Shown here in pieces: positions 8,473-16,193 of a stretch of 51,186 nucleotides of DNA (positions are counted from its first letter, which is position 1; every line of letters begins with the position of its first letter). This DNA comes from an uncultured Flavobacteriales bacterium (GTDB lineage Bacteria > Bacteroidota > Bacteroidia > Flavobacteriales > Flavobacteriaceae), in NCBI GenBank assembly GCA_913063255.1, contig CAJXYJ010000005.1, positions 1-51,186 on the forward strand, given 5' to 3'. A program made the translations under genes and the position numbers. Below the pieces are notes generated by a model. The model did no database searches, was not told the DNA's origin, and was given only the letters and a program-made list of their open reading frames with translations.

Positions 8473-10344
8473 CTAAGATTCCATTTTATCAGATAACTCA
8501 AACCATCGTTCGGTCTTCGTTTCTAATTTTTGTATGAGTTCTTGTAATATAATTGACTGTTTGCCAATTTCGTCATTATCCCAATTCTCAGTAGTAAATT
8601 TTAATTCTAAGTTTTCTTTTTCTCGTTCTAATTTAGCAACTTCACTTTCAAGTTTCGTGTGTTCTTTTTGTTCCTTATAGCTTAACTTAGATTTGTTGTC
8701 TTGTGTTTTCCAATTGTTTTTTGAAGAAGTGTTTTCTTCTAAAACCACTTTCTTTTCTTTGACTTTACTGTCTTCATAAGCTCTAAAGTCTGAGTAATTT
8801 CCAGGAAAATCTTCAATTACTGTATTCCCTCTAAAAATGAATAAGTGATCTACAATTTTATCCATAAAATAGCGATCATGAGAAACTACTAAAAGACAAC
8901 CAGGAAAGTCCAATAGAAAGTTTTCCAGTACATTTAATGTGACTATATCTAAATCGTTGGTAGGTTCATCCAAAATTAGAAAATTAGGATTCCTAATTAG
9001 AACGGTACATAAATATAAACGTTTGCGCTCCCCTCCACTTAATTTTTCTACAAAATCATATTGTTTCTTTCTATCGAATAAAAAGCGTTCTAGTAATTGT
9101 TGAGCTGAAATTTGTCTCCCTTTTTTTAAGGGTATAAAATCACCAAATTCTCTAACTACTTCAATTACTTTTTGGCTTTCTTTTATAGGAATCCCATCTT
9201 GTGTATAATATCCAAATTTTACGGTATCTCCAATTACAACTTTGCCTGCTTCTGGAGCGATACTACCAGTAATCATATTTAAAAAAGTAGATTTTCCGGT
9301 TCCGTTTTTACCAATAATACCAATTCGTTCGCCTTTTTGAAAATTATACTCAAACTTGTCCAGTATTTTTTTATCATCAAATGATTTTGATATGGAATGC
9401 AATTCGACAATCTTAGTTCCCAATCGTTCCATATTCAATTCTAATTGAACTTCGTGATCGTTTCTTCGTTGATGCGCTCTATTTTTAATGTCTTGAAAAT
9501 CATCAATTCTAGACTTACTTTTAGTAGTTCTCGCTTTTGGTTGCCTACGCATCCAGTCCAGTTCTTTTTTGTAGAGTTGTTTTGCTTTGGTGGTTTCAGA
9601 TGCAAAATTTTCGATTCGAGCATCTCTTTTTTCAAGGTAATAACTATAATTACCCTTATAACCATGAAGAACACCTTCGTCTAACTCAACAATTTCATTA
9701 CAAACCCGCTCTAAGAAAAACCGGTCGTGAGTAACCATAAATAAGGTAATGTTGCTTTTTGCAAAGAATTCTTCTAGCCATTCTATCATTTCTAAATCTA
9801 AATGATTGGTAGGCTCATCTAATATTAATAGTTGCGGTTGTGCTAATAATGCATTAGCCAATGCCAATCGCTTTTTTTGACCTCCACTCATCGTGGCTAC
9901 TTTTTGGTCTAGATCAACTAATTTTAATTTGGATAATACTTGTTTGTAAACGGTTTCAAAATCCCAAGCCTGATTTGCTTCCATGGCATCAAAAGCTTTT
10001 TGATAAGCATCTGTATCCTCAGGATGAAGTAAAGCATTTTCATAATCTGCAATAATTTTTATAATAAAATTATCGGAAGTTTGAATGATTTCTTCAATCG
10101 TACAATTTGGATCTAGTTTGGGTTCTTGAGAAAGGAAGGATATTTTAATGTTTTTTCTTGAAACTACCTTGCCCGTATCAGGCATATCATCCCCAGAAAT
10201 AATATTCAATATGGAAGTTTTTCCAGTACCGTTTTTAGCAACAAAGCCTATTTTTTGCCCTTCATTAATACCAAAGGAAAGGTTTTTAAACAAAACTCGT
10301 TCTCCAAAAGATTTAGAAATATTTTCAACAGATAAGTAATTCAC
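8473..10344 (-). CDS. ABC-F family ATPase (Uup-like)
   Basis: A 623-residue soluble protein with two fused ABC ATPase domains and no membrane segments. The first Walker A is KNGTGKT (37-43) with signature MSGGQKKRLALANALL. The second domain repeats GKNGTGKST, SGGERKRLYL and ILDEPTNDLD. An interdomain linker with MRRQPKARTTKSKSRIDDF (about residues 265-283) and a charged C-terminal coiled coil (about 540-623) match Uup-like ABC-F proteins. These act at the ribosomal E site or on branched DNA rather than in transport. It is divergent from the capsule locus, with 103 nt between start codons. Confidence 0.93.
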   Translation of the reverse strand: MNYLSVENISKSFGERVLFKNLSFGINEGQKIGFVAKNGTGKTSILNIISGDDMPDTGKVVSRKNIKISFLSQEPKLDPNCTIEEIIQTSDNFIIKIIADYENALLHPEDTDAYQKAFDAMEANQAWDFETVYKQVLSKLKLVDLDQKVATMSGGQKKRLALANALLAQPQLLILDEPTNHLDLEMIEWLEEFFAKSNITLFMVTHDRFFLERVCNEIVELDEGVLHGYKGNYSYYLEKRDARIENFASETTKAKQLYKKELDWMRRQPKARTTKSKSRIDDFQDIKNRAHQRRNDHEVQLELNMERLGTKIVELHSISKSFDDKKILDKFEYNFQKGERIGIIGKNGTGKSTFLNMITGSIAPEAGKVVIGDTVKFGYYTQDGIPIKESQKVIEVVREFGDFIPLKKGRQISAQQLLERFLFDRKKQYDFVEKLSGGERKRLYLCTVLIRNPNFLILDEPTNDLDIVTLNVLENFLLDFPGCLLVVSHDRYFMDKIVDHLFIFRGNTVIEDFPGNYSDFRAYEDSKVKEKKVVLEENTSSKNNWKTQDNKSKLSYKEQKEHTKLESEVAKLEREKENLELKFTTENWDNDEIGKQSIILQELIQKLETKTERWFELSDKMES

Positions 10345-10358
10345 AATTCAATTTTTTG

Positions 10359-10366
10359 CAAATTAA
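10359..10366 (-). promoter_or_regulatory. Possible -7 box for the ABC-F gene
   Basis: On the reverse strand this reads TTAATTTG, one mismatch from the Bacteroidota TAnnTTTG element, 14 nt upstream of the start codon. A T-rich stretch lies 16-17 nt further upstream (10383-10387 in + coordinates). The call is weak. Confidence 0.3.
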
Positions 10367-10396
10367 GGTGTTTTTATTTACTAAAAACAGAATTAA

Positions 10397-10427
10397 TTTT
10401 AATATTCCTAAGGTTAGGTTATATTTG
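10397..10427 (+). promoter_or_regulatory. Promoter of the capsule locus (Bacteroidota sigma-70 type)
   Basis: TATATTTG at 10420-10427 fits the TAnnTTTG -7 box exactly, and TTTT at 10397-10400 lies 19 nt upstream where TTTG is expected. The wza-like start codon follows 20 nt after the box. Since the next ~40 kb is on one strand with small gaps, this may drive at least the first two genes. Confidence 0.65.
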
Positions 10428-10447
10428 CTTAAAACAACCCAATCAAT

Positions 10448-11242
10448 ATGAAATATACCTACCTGCTATTTTTCATTGTTTTAGCACTTAATTTTACCTC
10501 CTGTGTTTCTACCAAGCAGCTTACTTATTTGCAAGAAAATGAAGAAACTGTAGATAGCTTAATGACGGTTAGAAAAATCCAAGAACCATATCGATTGCAA
10601 GTGAATGATTTGTTAAGTATTCGTATGAAAGCACTAGATCAAAATGAGGTTGGGATTTTTAACCCTATAAATGACGCAAATCCAAATGCTACAGGGGAAG
10701 AAAAATTGTATTATGATGGTTTTGTAGTAGATCTTCATGGGAATATTCGGATTCCTAGTTTTGGTGAAATGCAGGTTTTAGGTTATACAGTAGAGGAGGT
10801 AAGAAAAAAAATCGAAGAGCGGATGCTTGAGGTTTTTTTTAAGGAAGAAGCAAATATTTTTGTTACTGTAAAAATATCTGGTATACGATATACTATAAAT
10901 GGAGAGATAAATAATCCTGGTTCAACCATAATTTATAGAGATGAAGTAACTATTATGGAAGCTATTGCTAATAATGGAGATATAAGTGTAGTTGGTGATC
11001 GTACTAATGTTGTTGTTATTCGTCAATATCCTTTAGGTCAAAAAGTACACCATATTGATTTAACAGATATAAATGCAATGAATTCCCCTTATTATTATGT
11101 AAAGCCAAATGATTTAATTTTAATCAATCCATTGCCTCAAAAATCTACTGGATTTGGTGTCACTGGCTTAAGTTCCTTTACTACTATTTTATCTTTAATA
11201 ACAGTTACTATAACTACTGTTTTATTAATTAAAACATTATAG
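10448..11242 (+). CDS. Polysaccharide export outer-membrane lipoprotein (Wza-like)
   Basis: A 264-residue lipoprotein: signal peptide with lipobox TSC (Cys19), a polysaccharide-export domain from about 50-140 (PYRLQVNDLLSIRMKALDQ), an SLBB segment (YTINGEINNPGSTIIYRDE, about 147-165) and a C-terminal hydrophobic helix (about 240-264). Family members form the oligomeric outer-membrane channel for exported polysaccharide and contact the periplasmic part of the Wzc kinase. It is about 100 residues shorter than E. coli Wza, usual for Bacteroidota. The next gene starts 1 nt after the stop. Confidence 0.92.
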   Translation: MKYTYLLFFIVLALNFTSCVSTKQLTYLQENEETVDSLMTVRKIQEPYRLQVNDLLSIRMKALDQNEVGIFNPINDANPNATGEEKLYYDGFVVDLHGNIRIPSFGEMQVLGYTVEEVRKKIEERMLEVFFKEEANIFVTVKISGIRYTINGEINNPGSTIIYRDEVTIMEAIANNGDISVVGDRTNVVVIRQYPLGQKVHHIDLTDINAMNSPYYYVKPNDLILINPLPQKSTGFGVTGLSSFTTILSLITVTITTVLLIKTL

Positions 11243-11243
11243 T

Positions 11244-13685
11244 ATGAGCGAAGAATTTGAAATATACGAGACTCATACTACTTTCGATTTTAAAGGCTTT
11301 CTGTTTAAATTACTTAGTTATTGGCCCTTATTTTTAATTTCCATTTCTATTGGTTTTAGTATTGCTTATTATACAAATGTTAGAAAGTTACCTGTTTATA
11401 AAATGGATACGACGATCTCTATAAAAGACGATCAAAACCCGTTTTTTACATCGAATACCAGTTTGGTTTTTAACTGGGGAGGAACAACTGATAAGGTAAA
11501 TACTGCCGTAATTACCCTAAAGTCACGTTCTCATAATGAGAAAGTAGTGGATCGATTACAGTATTATATCAATTATCAAAAAGATGGAAAGTATCAAAAA
11601 GTAGATGCTTATAAAAAGACTCCTTTTATAGTTGAAATAGATACTTTAAAAAACCAAATATTAGGAAAGGATTTTCAAATTAGATTTAAAGATTCAGTAA
11701 CTTTTACACTAACTATAGTCTTTGAGAAAGACAAAAATTATCCCCTTCAAAATTATTATAGTAAAGAAAAAAACTCTAAATATTTTGAGACACAAGAGTA
11801 TTCTAATGATTTTAAAATAGGCCAAAAAATTGAATTACCTTTCTTTAGCGGGACTATTTTGCCAAACCCAGAGCTGAATATAATCCCTGATAAATTGTAT
11901 TATTTCAATTTTTGGAATTTTGATTATATCGTGAGAAAATATATGGCTATTAATATTAGGCCAGTTTCTAAAGGATCTTCTGTACTGCGATTGAGTTTAG
12001 TTGATAAGAATAAGGCGAAAATTGTTGATTATTTAAATAGTTCAGTACAGGTATTAAGTGAAGATATGCTGGAACGGAAAAATTTATTTGCGACCAAAAC
12101 CATAAAATTTATTGACAGTAGCCTTGCAAATAAATCTAATGAATTATTAGGAGTTGAAGAAGAGCTGAATAAATTTATGGTTAAGAATAATATCTATGAT
12201 TTAGAAGCTGAAGGACAGGAAATTAAAGCCAAACTAATAGCTTTAGATTTGCAAAAGGAAGATATAGATCGACAGCTAAATTATTATAGGGTTCTTGAAG
12301 AATACTTGCTAATTAAAAATGACTACCGTGAAATACCGGCACCCTCAGTAGCAGGAATTACCGAAGAAAGTATAGCGGCAAGTGTAGGTAAAATTATTAT
12401 TCTGGCTGAAGAACGAACTAACTTAGAGTATACCTTTAAAGAAGATGCTCCAGTATTTAAAGATATAGATCGACAAATCAATGCTGTTAAAGAAGTTCTT
12501 TTAGAAAACATCAAGTCCTCAAAAGGGTTGTTAGTTGATGAAATTCAATCCATTAATAGAAATATTTCTAAATACGAATCTGAAATTCAAAAACTACCTA
12601 AAGAACAACAAGAGCTTTTAAAAATTGAACGTCGTTATAATTTAAGTGAAGGAACCTATAATTTATTTCTTTCTAAACTTAGTGAAGCAGGAATGGTAAA
12701 AGCTGCGAATGTTAGTGATGTGATGGTAATTGACTCCGCTAAGGATACTGGTGGAGGTAAAGTAGGACCAAATACACAGCTTAATTATATGATGGCGGTA
12801 TTATTTGGATTACTAATTCCTTTTTTAATTGCATTTATTCGAGTGTTTTTCAATACAAAAGTTAATAAAATTGAGGATATTCAACGATTATCAAAAATTC
12901 CGGTTTTGGGGATTATAGGTAAAAATAGAACTAAAGAAAATTTAGCGGTTTTAAACAAATCAAAATCCTCCATTGCAGAATCTTTTAGAGGATTGCGCTC
13001 AAGTCTTCAATTTATTTATAAAAAACAAGGAATAGAAGGTGCTAAGACTGTTTTAATTACTTCTTCTATAAGTGGTGAAGGAAAAACGTTTTGTTCCATT
13101 AACATCGCTTCTGTTTTTGCTTTAAGCAATAAAAAGACGGTTATCGTTGGTTTAGATTTAAGAAAGCCTAAAATATTTGGAGATTTTGAGATAGACAATA
13201 AAATAGGAGTTGTTAATTATTTAATTCACAATGCCAATTTAGATCAGATTATTCAAAAAACGAAAGTGGATCATCTAGATGTAATTACCTCTGGCCCTAT
13301 TCCCCCAAACCCTTCCGAATTATTAATGGGAGATATGATGGATAATTTAATTAATGAATTAAAAAAGACTTACGATTACATCATTTTAGATTCTCCCCCT
13401 ATAGGCTTGGTCTCAGATGCCTTAGAATTAACAAAATATGCGGATGCGACTATATATATAGTAAGACAAAACTATACCAAAAAGGGAATGTTTAATTTTA
13501 TTAACGATAAATATAAAACTGGAGAGGTTTCTAATATTAGTTTTGTGTTGAATTTCTTTGAAGAAAAAGCAAAATATGGATACGGATACGGTTATGGATA
13601 TGGAAACTATGGAAAAGGGTATCATGAGAGTGTTAAAAAACCGTCATTATTAAAACGTGTGAAAAAAGTGTTTAATCGGAAGTAG
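11244..13685 (+). CDS. Polysaccharide co-polymerase / BY-family tyrosine kinase (Wzc-like)
   Basis: An 813-residue inner-membrane protein. TM1 (about 24-44) and TM2 (about 516-535) flank a large periplasmic Wzz/GumC region with coiled coil (about 290-480). The cytoplasmic BY-kinase domain has Walker A SGEGKT (610-615), Walker A' VGLDLRKPK and Walker B ILDSPPIGL. The tail is a tyrosine cluster of repeated YG pairs (near 773-790), the autophosphorylation site type that controls chain length and export. No cognate Wzb-type phosphatase is visible in the window. The gene is followed directly by the repeat-rich segment. Confidence 0.95.
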   Translation: MSEEFEIYETHTTFDFKGFLFKLLSYWPLFLISISIGFSIAYYTNVRKLPVYKMDTTISIKDDQNPFFTSNTSLVFNWGGTTDKVNTAVITLKSRSHNEKVVDRLQYYINYQKDGKYQKVDAYKKTPFIVEIDTLKNQILGKDFQIRFKDSVTFTLTIVFEKDKNYPLQNYYSKEKNSKYFETQEYSNDFKIGQKIELPFFSGTILPNPELNIIPDKLYYFNFWNFDYIVRKYMAINIRPVSKGSSVLRLSLVDKNKAKIVDYLNSSVQVLSEDMLERKNLFATKTIKFIDSSLANKSNELLGVEEELNKFMVKNNIYDLEAEGQEIKAKLIALDLQKEDIDRQLNYYRVLEEYLLIKNDYREIPAPSVAGITEESIAASVGKIIILAEERTNLEYTFKEDAPVFKDIDRQINAVKEVLLENIKSSKGLLVDEIQSINRNISKYESEIQKLPKEQQELLKIERRYNLSEGTYNLFLSKLSEAGMVKAANVSDVMVIDSAKDTGGGKVGPNTQLNYMMAVLFGLLIPFLIAFIRVFFNTKVNKIEDIQRLSKIPVLGIIGKNRTKENLAVLNKSKSSIAESFRGLRSSLQFIYKKQGIEGAKTVLITSSISGEGKTFCSINIASVFALSNKKTVIVGLDLRKPKIFGDFEIDNKIGVVNYLIHNANLDQIIQKTKVDHLDVITSGPIPPNPSELLMGDMMDNLINELKKTYDYIILDSPPIGLVSDALELTKYADATIYIVRQNYTKKGMFNFINDKYKTGEVSNISFVLNFFEEKAKYGYGYGYGYGNYGKGYHESVKKPSLLKRVKKVFNRK

Positions 13686-13702
13686 GTTAACTTCTAGTAT
13701 AC

Positions 13703-13786
13703 AGTATCAGGTATTTGGCATCAGGTATCAGGTATCAGGTATCAGGTATCAGGTATCTGGTATCAAATATTCAGAATCAAGAATCA
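13703..13786 (+). repeat. Heptamer tandem array (GGTATCA)12, degenerate
   Basis: Twelve consecutive 7-bp units in exact phase. Six are perfect GGTATCA (13724-13751 and 13759-13765 plus near copies), degrading at both ends to AGTATCA and AGAATCA. It starts 18 nt after the wzc-like stop. Period 7 without a single indel over 84 bp is notable. There is no ORF. Confidence 0.92.
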
Positions 13787-13812
13787 GGAGTAATTATATT
13801 TAAAACGAAATC

Positions 13813-13845
13813 CATTGTCCCCTTGAGGGGACTTTAGGGGTGTCC
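13813..13845 (+). repeat. Family A palindromic repeat, copy A1
   Basis: Core hairpin GTCCCC-TTGA-GGGGAC (13817-13832) with right flank TTTAGGGGTGTCC. The upstream flank (ATTATATTTNNAACGAAA-like) is shared with A2, A3 and A8. Confidence 0.93.
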
Positions 13846-13920
13846 TTATCAGGTCTTCAGGTTAAATAAATTTATTCAGATCAAGATTGATTATATTTAT
13901 AACGAAAATCCATTGTCCCC
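13837..13920 (+). repeat. 84-bp direct repeat, left copy
   Basis: The segment from the end of A1 to the core of A2 recurs at 17891-17973 with one substitution and a one-base length difference. The two copies bracket about 4 kb containing the DUF559 pseudogene, the dehydrogenase, the four-helix-bundle gene and the epimerase. Confidence 0.92.
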
Positions 13921-13966
13921 TTGAGGCGTTGCATTGAGTTTATCGAAATGGGACTTTAGGGCTGTC
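13911..13966 (+). repeat. Family A repeat, copy A2, interrupted by a 23-bp insertion
   Basis: The unit is split inside the right arm of its hairpin. CATTGTCCCCTTGAGG (13911-13926) is followed by a 23-bp foreign segment (13927-13949) and then GGGACTTTAGGGCTGTC. The insert contains CATTGAGTTTATCGAAAT, which resembles another short dispersed repeat I remember from Bacteroidota genomes (TTTCGACAAGCTCAATG-like, reverse strand). Confidence 0.85.
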
Positions 13967-14030
13967 TTTTTCCAATGTTTTATAAGTGTAAATTATCCGA
14001 AATAAAATAAATTATAATTGTAACGAAAAT

Positions 14031-14062
14031 CAATTGTCCCCTTGAGGGGACTTTAGGGGTGT
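14031..14062 (+). repeat. Family A repeat, copy A3 (left boundary of the DUF559 unit)
   Basis: An intact core and TTTAGGGGTGT flank. The last base of the repeat abuts the ATG of the DUF559 reading frame at 14063. It forms an inverted pair with A4. Confidence 0.93.
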
Positions 14063-14434
14063 ATGAAAAACAAAATAATACCATATAAACCTTACCTTAA
14101 AGATTTAGCCAGAAAATTAAGAAAGAACAGCACTCTATCTGAAGTCCTTTTATGGCAAAAGATAAAATAAAAAGGGTTTGGAGTGCAGTTTCATCGGCAA
14201 GTACCTATGTTGGATTATATTGTAGATTTTTATTGTCATGAAATTCAATTAGCAATAGAGATCGATGGTAATAGTCATGAATATAAGTACTTTGAAGATG
14301 TGGAGCGACAAAACAGATTAGAAAATTATGGTGTTGTATTTCTTCGGTTTAAGGATTTAGAGGTGAAAAAAGATATGTTTAGTGTTGAATTGGCAATTTT
14401 GGAAAAAGTAAATGAATTACAAAAACACCCCTAA
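14063..14434 (+). pseudogene. DUF559 (VSR/restriction-fold endonuclease-like) gene with in-frame stop
   Basis: The reading frame begins MKNKIIPYKPYLKDLARKLR, reaches LLWQKIK, meets TAA at codon 36 (14168-14170) and continues in the same frame as KGFGVQFHRQVPM through to HP-stop at 14434. Together that is 124 codons, the normal DUF559 length. The domain hallmarks are present on both sides of the stop: the N-terminal RKLR-x-TLSEVLLW helix, FHRQ, VDFYCHE, AIEIDGNSH and VVFLRFKDLEV. A single substitution (for example AAA or CAA to TAA) explains the break. A shorter protein from GTG at 14183 would lack the N-terminal helix. The start abuts repeat A3 and the stop codon lies inside repeat A4. Confidence 0.85.
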
Positions 14435-14456
14435 AGTCCCCTCAAGGGGACAATCC
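14425..14456 (-). repeat. Family A repeat, copy A4 (right boundary of the DUF559 unit, inverted)
   Basis: Reverse-orientation copy. Read on the + strand it begins ACACCCCTAAAG, and the TAA at 14432-14434 is the DUF559 stop codon, so the repeat supplies the last residues (HP) and the stop. Confidence 0.93.
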
Positions 14457-14540
14457 CATAAAGCTAAGAAACTAATTCCCAATTAAAGTAATAAACCAAA
14501 GTGACAAATTTTAAAAATATAACCCTTTAATAAATAACTA

Positions 14541-14570
14541 GTGTCCCCTCAAGGGGACTTTAGGGGTGTC
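14541..14570 (+). repeat. Family A repeat, copy A5, with inverted core loop
   Basis: The right flank TTTAGGGGTGTC is in + orientation, but the hairpin loop reads TCAA instead of TTGA, as if the palindromic core had flipped relative to its flank. It forms an inverted pair with A6 around the uronic-acid genes. Confidence 0.88.
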
Positions 14571-14662
14571 TTATTAAGCATGCCCTTAGAATTAAATTAT
14601 TCAAATCAAGAATTCTACCATAAATAAACCACCTAATTCTCCATTTCTCTAACAAGGAATTT

Positions 14663-14670
14663 TATATTTG
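14663..14670 (+). promoter_or_regulatory. Possible -7 promoter box for the dehydrogenase gene
   Basis: TATATTTG matches TAnnTTTG exactly and lies 19 nt before the TTG start. The -33 element is not clear; TTTC at 14644-14647 is at a short 15-nt spacing. This could be an internal promoter after the repeat block. Confidence 0.45.
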
Positions 14671-14689
14671 CAAAACAAAATATTTTAAC

Positions 14690-15976
14690 TTGAAAAAAGA
14701 CCCCACCATAGCAATAATAGGATTAGGTTACGTCGGACTACCATTAGCAGTTGCATTCGCAGCAAAGTATAATGTTATAGGTTTTGACATCAACTCCAAA
14801 CGTGTTTCTGAATTGAACCAAGGAAACGATTTTACCCTAGAAATTTCTAAAGAGGAATTGCAAGAAGTGTTGGATACTTCCAAATCCTTCGGATTAGAAG
14901 TCACCGACGATGCTTCCAAAATAGAAGCCGCACAGGTGTATGTTATTACGGTTCCAACCCCAACTAACAAATACAACCAACCCGTTCTTATTCCTCTTCA
15001 AAAGGCAAGTGAGGCGGTTGGGAAAGTTCTCAAAAAGGACGATGTGGTTATTATAGAATCTACGGTGTACCCTGGAGTTACGGAAGATGTTTGTGTTCCT
15101 ATATTGGAAAAAGTTTCTGGACTCAACTTTAACAAAGATTTTTATGCAGGTTATTCCCCAGAACGTATCAATCCAGGAGATAAAAAGCATACCGTGACAA
15201 AAATATTGAAGGTTACTTCGGGTTCTACTCCTGAAACCGCACAATATGTAGATGACTTATATGCATCCATTATTACTGCAGGGACACATTTAGCTCCATC
15301 GATTAAAGTTGCTGAAGCGGCCAAAGTAATTGAAAATTCTCAGCGGGATATCAATATCGCTTTTGTAAATGAACTGTCTAAAATATTTCGATTATTAGAT
15401 ATAGATACCCAAGAGGTATTAGAGGCTGCTGCTACCAAATGGAATTTTATAAAGTTTACTCCAGGATTAGTTGGGGGTCATTGTATAGGGGTAGATCCTT
15501 ATTATTTAGCACAGAAGGCTATGGAAGAAGGTTATAATCCAGAAATTATTTTAGCAGGACGTAGAATGAATGACGGAATGGGGTCTTATGTTGCTCATGA
15601 AGTGGTAAAACTTATGATTAAAAAAGACGGGAAAGTCAAAAATGGGAATGCCCTAGTAATGGGAATCACATTCAAAGAAAATTGCCCTGACATAAGAAAC
15701 AGTAAAGCTATCGATGTGATTACGGAATTAAAAAACTACCACCTAAATGTAGATGTTTTTGATCCTTGGGCTAATGGGCAAGAGGTGAATAATGAATTTG
15801 GAATTTCCTTGATTTCAGAAGCGAAAAAATTAAAAGAAAACTACGATGCTATTGTTTTAACCGTATCGCATCAAGAGTTTTTAGATTTTAATATAGAGCA
15901 ATATACTTCAGACACTTCGGTAGTGTTTGATGTTAAATCCTTCTTTCCAGAAGATAAAATAGATGGAAGACTTTGA
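14690..15976 (+). CDS. UDP-N-acetylhexosamine 6-dehydrogenase (TviB/WbpO-like nucleotide sugar dehydrogenase)
   Basis: A 428-residue UDP-glucose/GDP-mannose dehydrogenase family enzyme. The NAD-binding motif GLGYVGLP is at 11-18, with Asp34 closing the Rossmann dinucleotide site. The middle domain is typical, catalytic Cys265 lies in GGHCIGVDP, and the C-terminal domain contains KENCPDIRNSK. The sequence resembles TviB/WbpO, which oxidise UDP-GlcNAc or UDP-GalNAc twice at C6 to the uronic acid. The TviC-like epimerase at 16833 fits this and points to UDP-GalNAcA. The start is a TTG, since the protein begins KKDPTIAIIGLGYVG with no ATG upstream. The stop abuts the heptamer array at 15977. Confidence 0.9.
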   Translation: MKKDPTIAIIGLGYVGLPLAVAFAAKYNVIGFDINSKRVSELNQGNDFTLEISKEELQEVLDTSKSFGLEVTDDASKIEAAQVYVITVPTPTNKYNQPVLIPLQKASEAVGKVLKKDDVVIIESTVYPGVTEDVCVPILEKVSGLNFNKDFYAGYSPERINPGDKKHTVTKILKVTSGSTPETAQYVDDLYASIITAGTHLAPSIKVAEAAKVIENSQRDINIAFVNELSKIFRLLDIDTQEVLEAAATKWNFIKFTPGLVGGHCIGVDPYYLAQKAMEEGYNPEIILAGRRMNDGMGSYVAHEVVKLMIKKDGKVKNGNALVMGITFKENCPDIRNSKAIDVITELKNYHLNVDVFDPWANGQEVNNEFGISLISEAKKLKENYDAIVLTVSHQEFLDFNIEQYTSDTSVVFDVKSFFPEDKIDGRL

Positions 15977-16046
15977 TAGTGAGAAGTGAATGGTGAAGAG
16001 TGAAAAGTGAAGAGTGAATGGTGAAAAGTGAGACGTGAAAAGTATA
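15977..16046 (+). repeat. Family B heptamer array, left arm 1 (NNGTGAA)10
   Basis: Ten 7-bp units in exact phase beginning on the first base after the dehydrogenase stop codon: TAGTGAG, AAGTGAA, TGGTGAA, GAGTGAA and so on, with the last unit degenerate. The complementary heptamers TTCACTN occur at 16156-16183, so the pair could form an imperfect long stem. Confidence 0.92.
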
Positions 16047-16116
16047 AAATGAAGAAAGATTAGTGAAAAGATAGAAAGGGAAGGGAAGTATATTGAATAT
16101 TTGAAAATAAATTATT

Positions 16117-16193
16117 GTAATGAAATTCAAAAGTCCAAATTTAGCACAAACTTCCACTCACCGTTCACTAATCACGACTCACTAATAAAAAAT
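16117..16193 (+). repeat. Family B right-arm unit 1 with 21-codon mini-ORF
   Basis: An about 77-bp unit: a GTAATGAAATTC start, a TTTAGCACAAAC segment, then in-phase heptamers ending CACTAATAAAA. It encodes a mini-ORF at 16120-16185 (MKFKSPNLAQTSTHRSLITTH). The mini-ORF stop is 8 nt before the four-helix-bundle ATG. Homologous units lie at 16611, 16687, 16765 and 19026. Whether the peptide is made is unknown. Confidence 0.85.

Noticed and set aside
13703-13786. Possible CRISPR array
   Set aside because: The repeats are contiguous 7-mers without spacers, and no cas genes are present.
14183-14434. DUF559 as a short intact gene starting at GTG 14183
   Set aside because: This would omit the conserved N-terminal helix, which is present in the same frame upstream of a single stop codon; a nonsense-interrupted gene is the better reading.
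14894-15244. 116-codon reverse ORF inside the dehydrogenase
   Set aside because: It is a shadow of a strongly conserved gene; the composition is not protein-like and no motif is recognised.
16101-16193. N-terminal extension of the four-helix-bundle protein from ATG 16101
   Set aside because: The extension is translated repeat sequence, and family members start at the HKDLxVW motif (ATG 16194).
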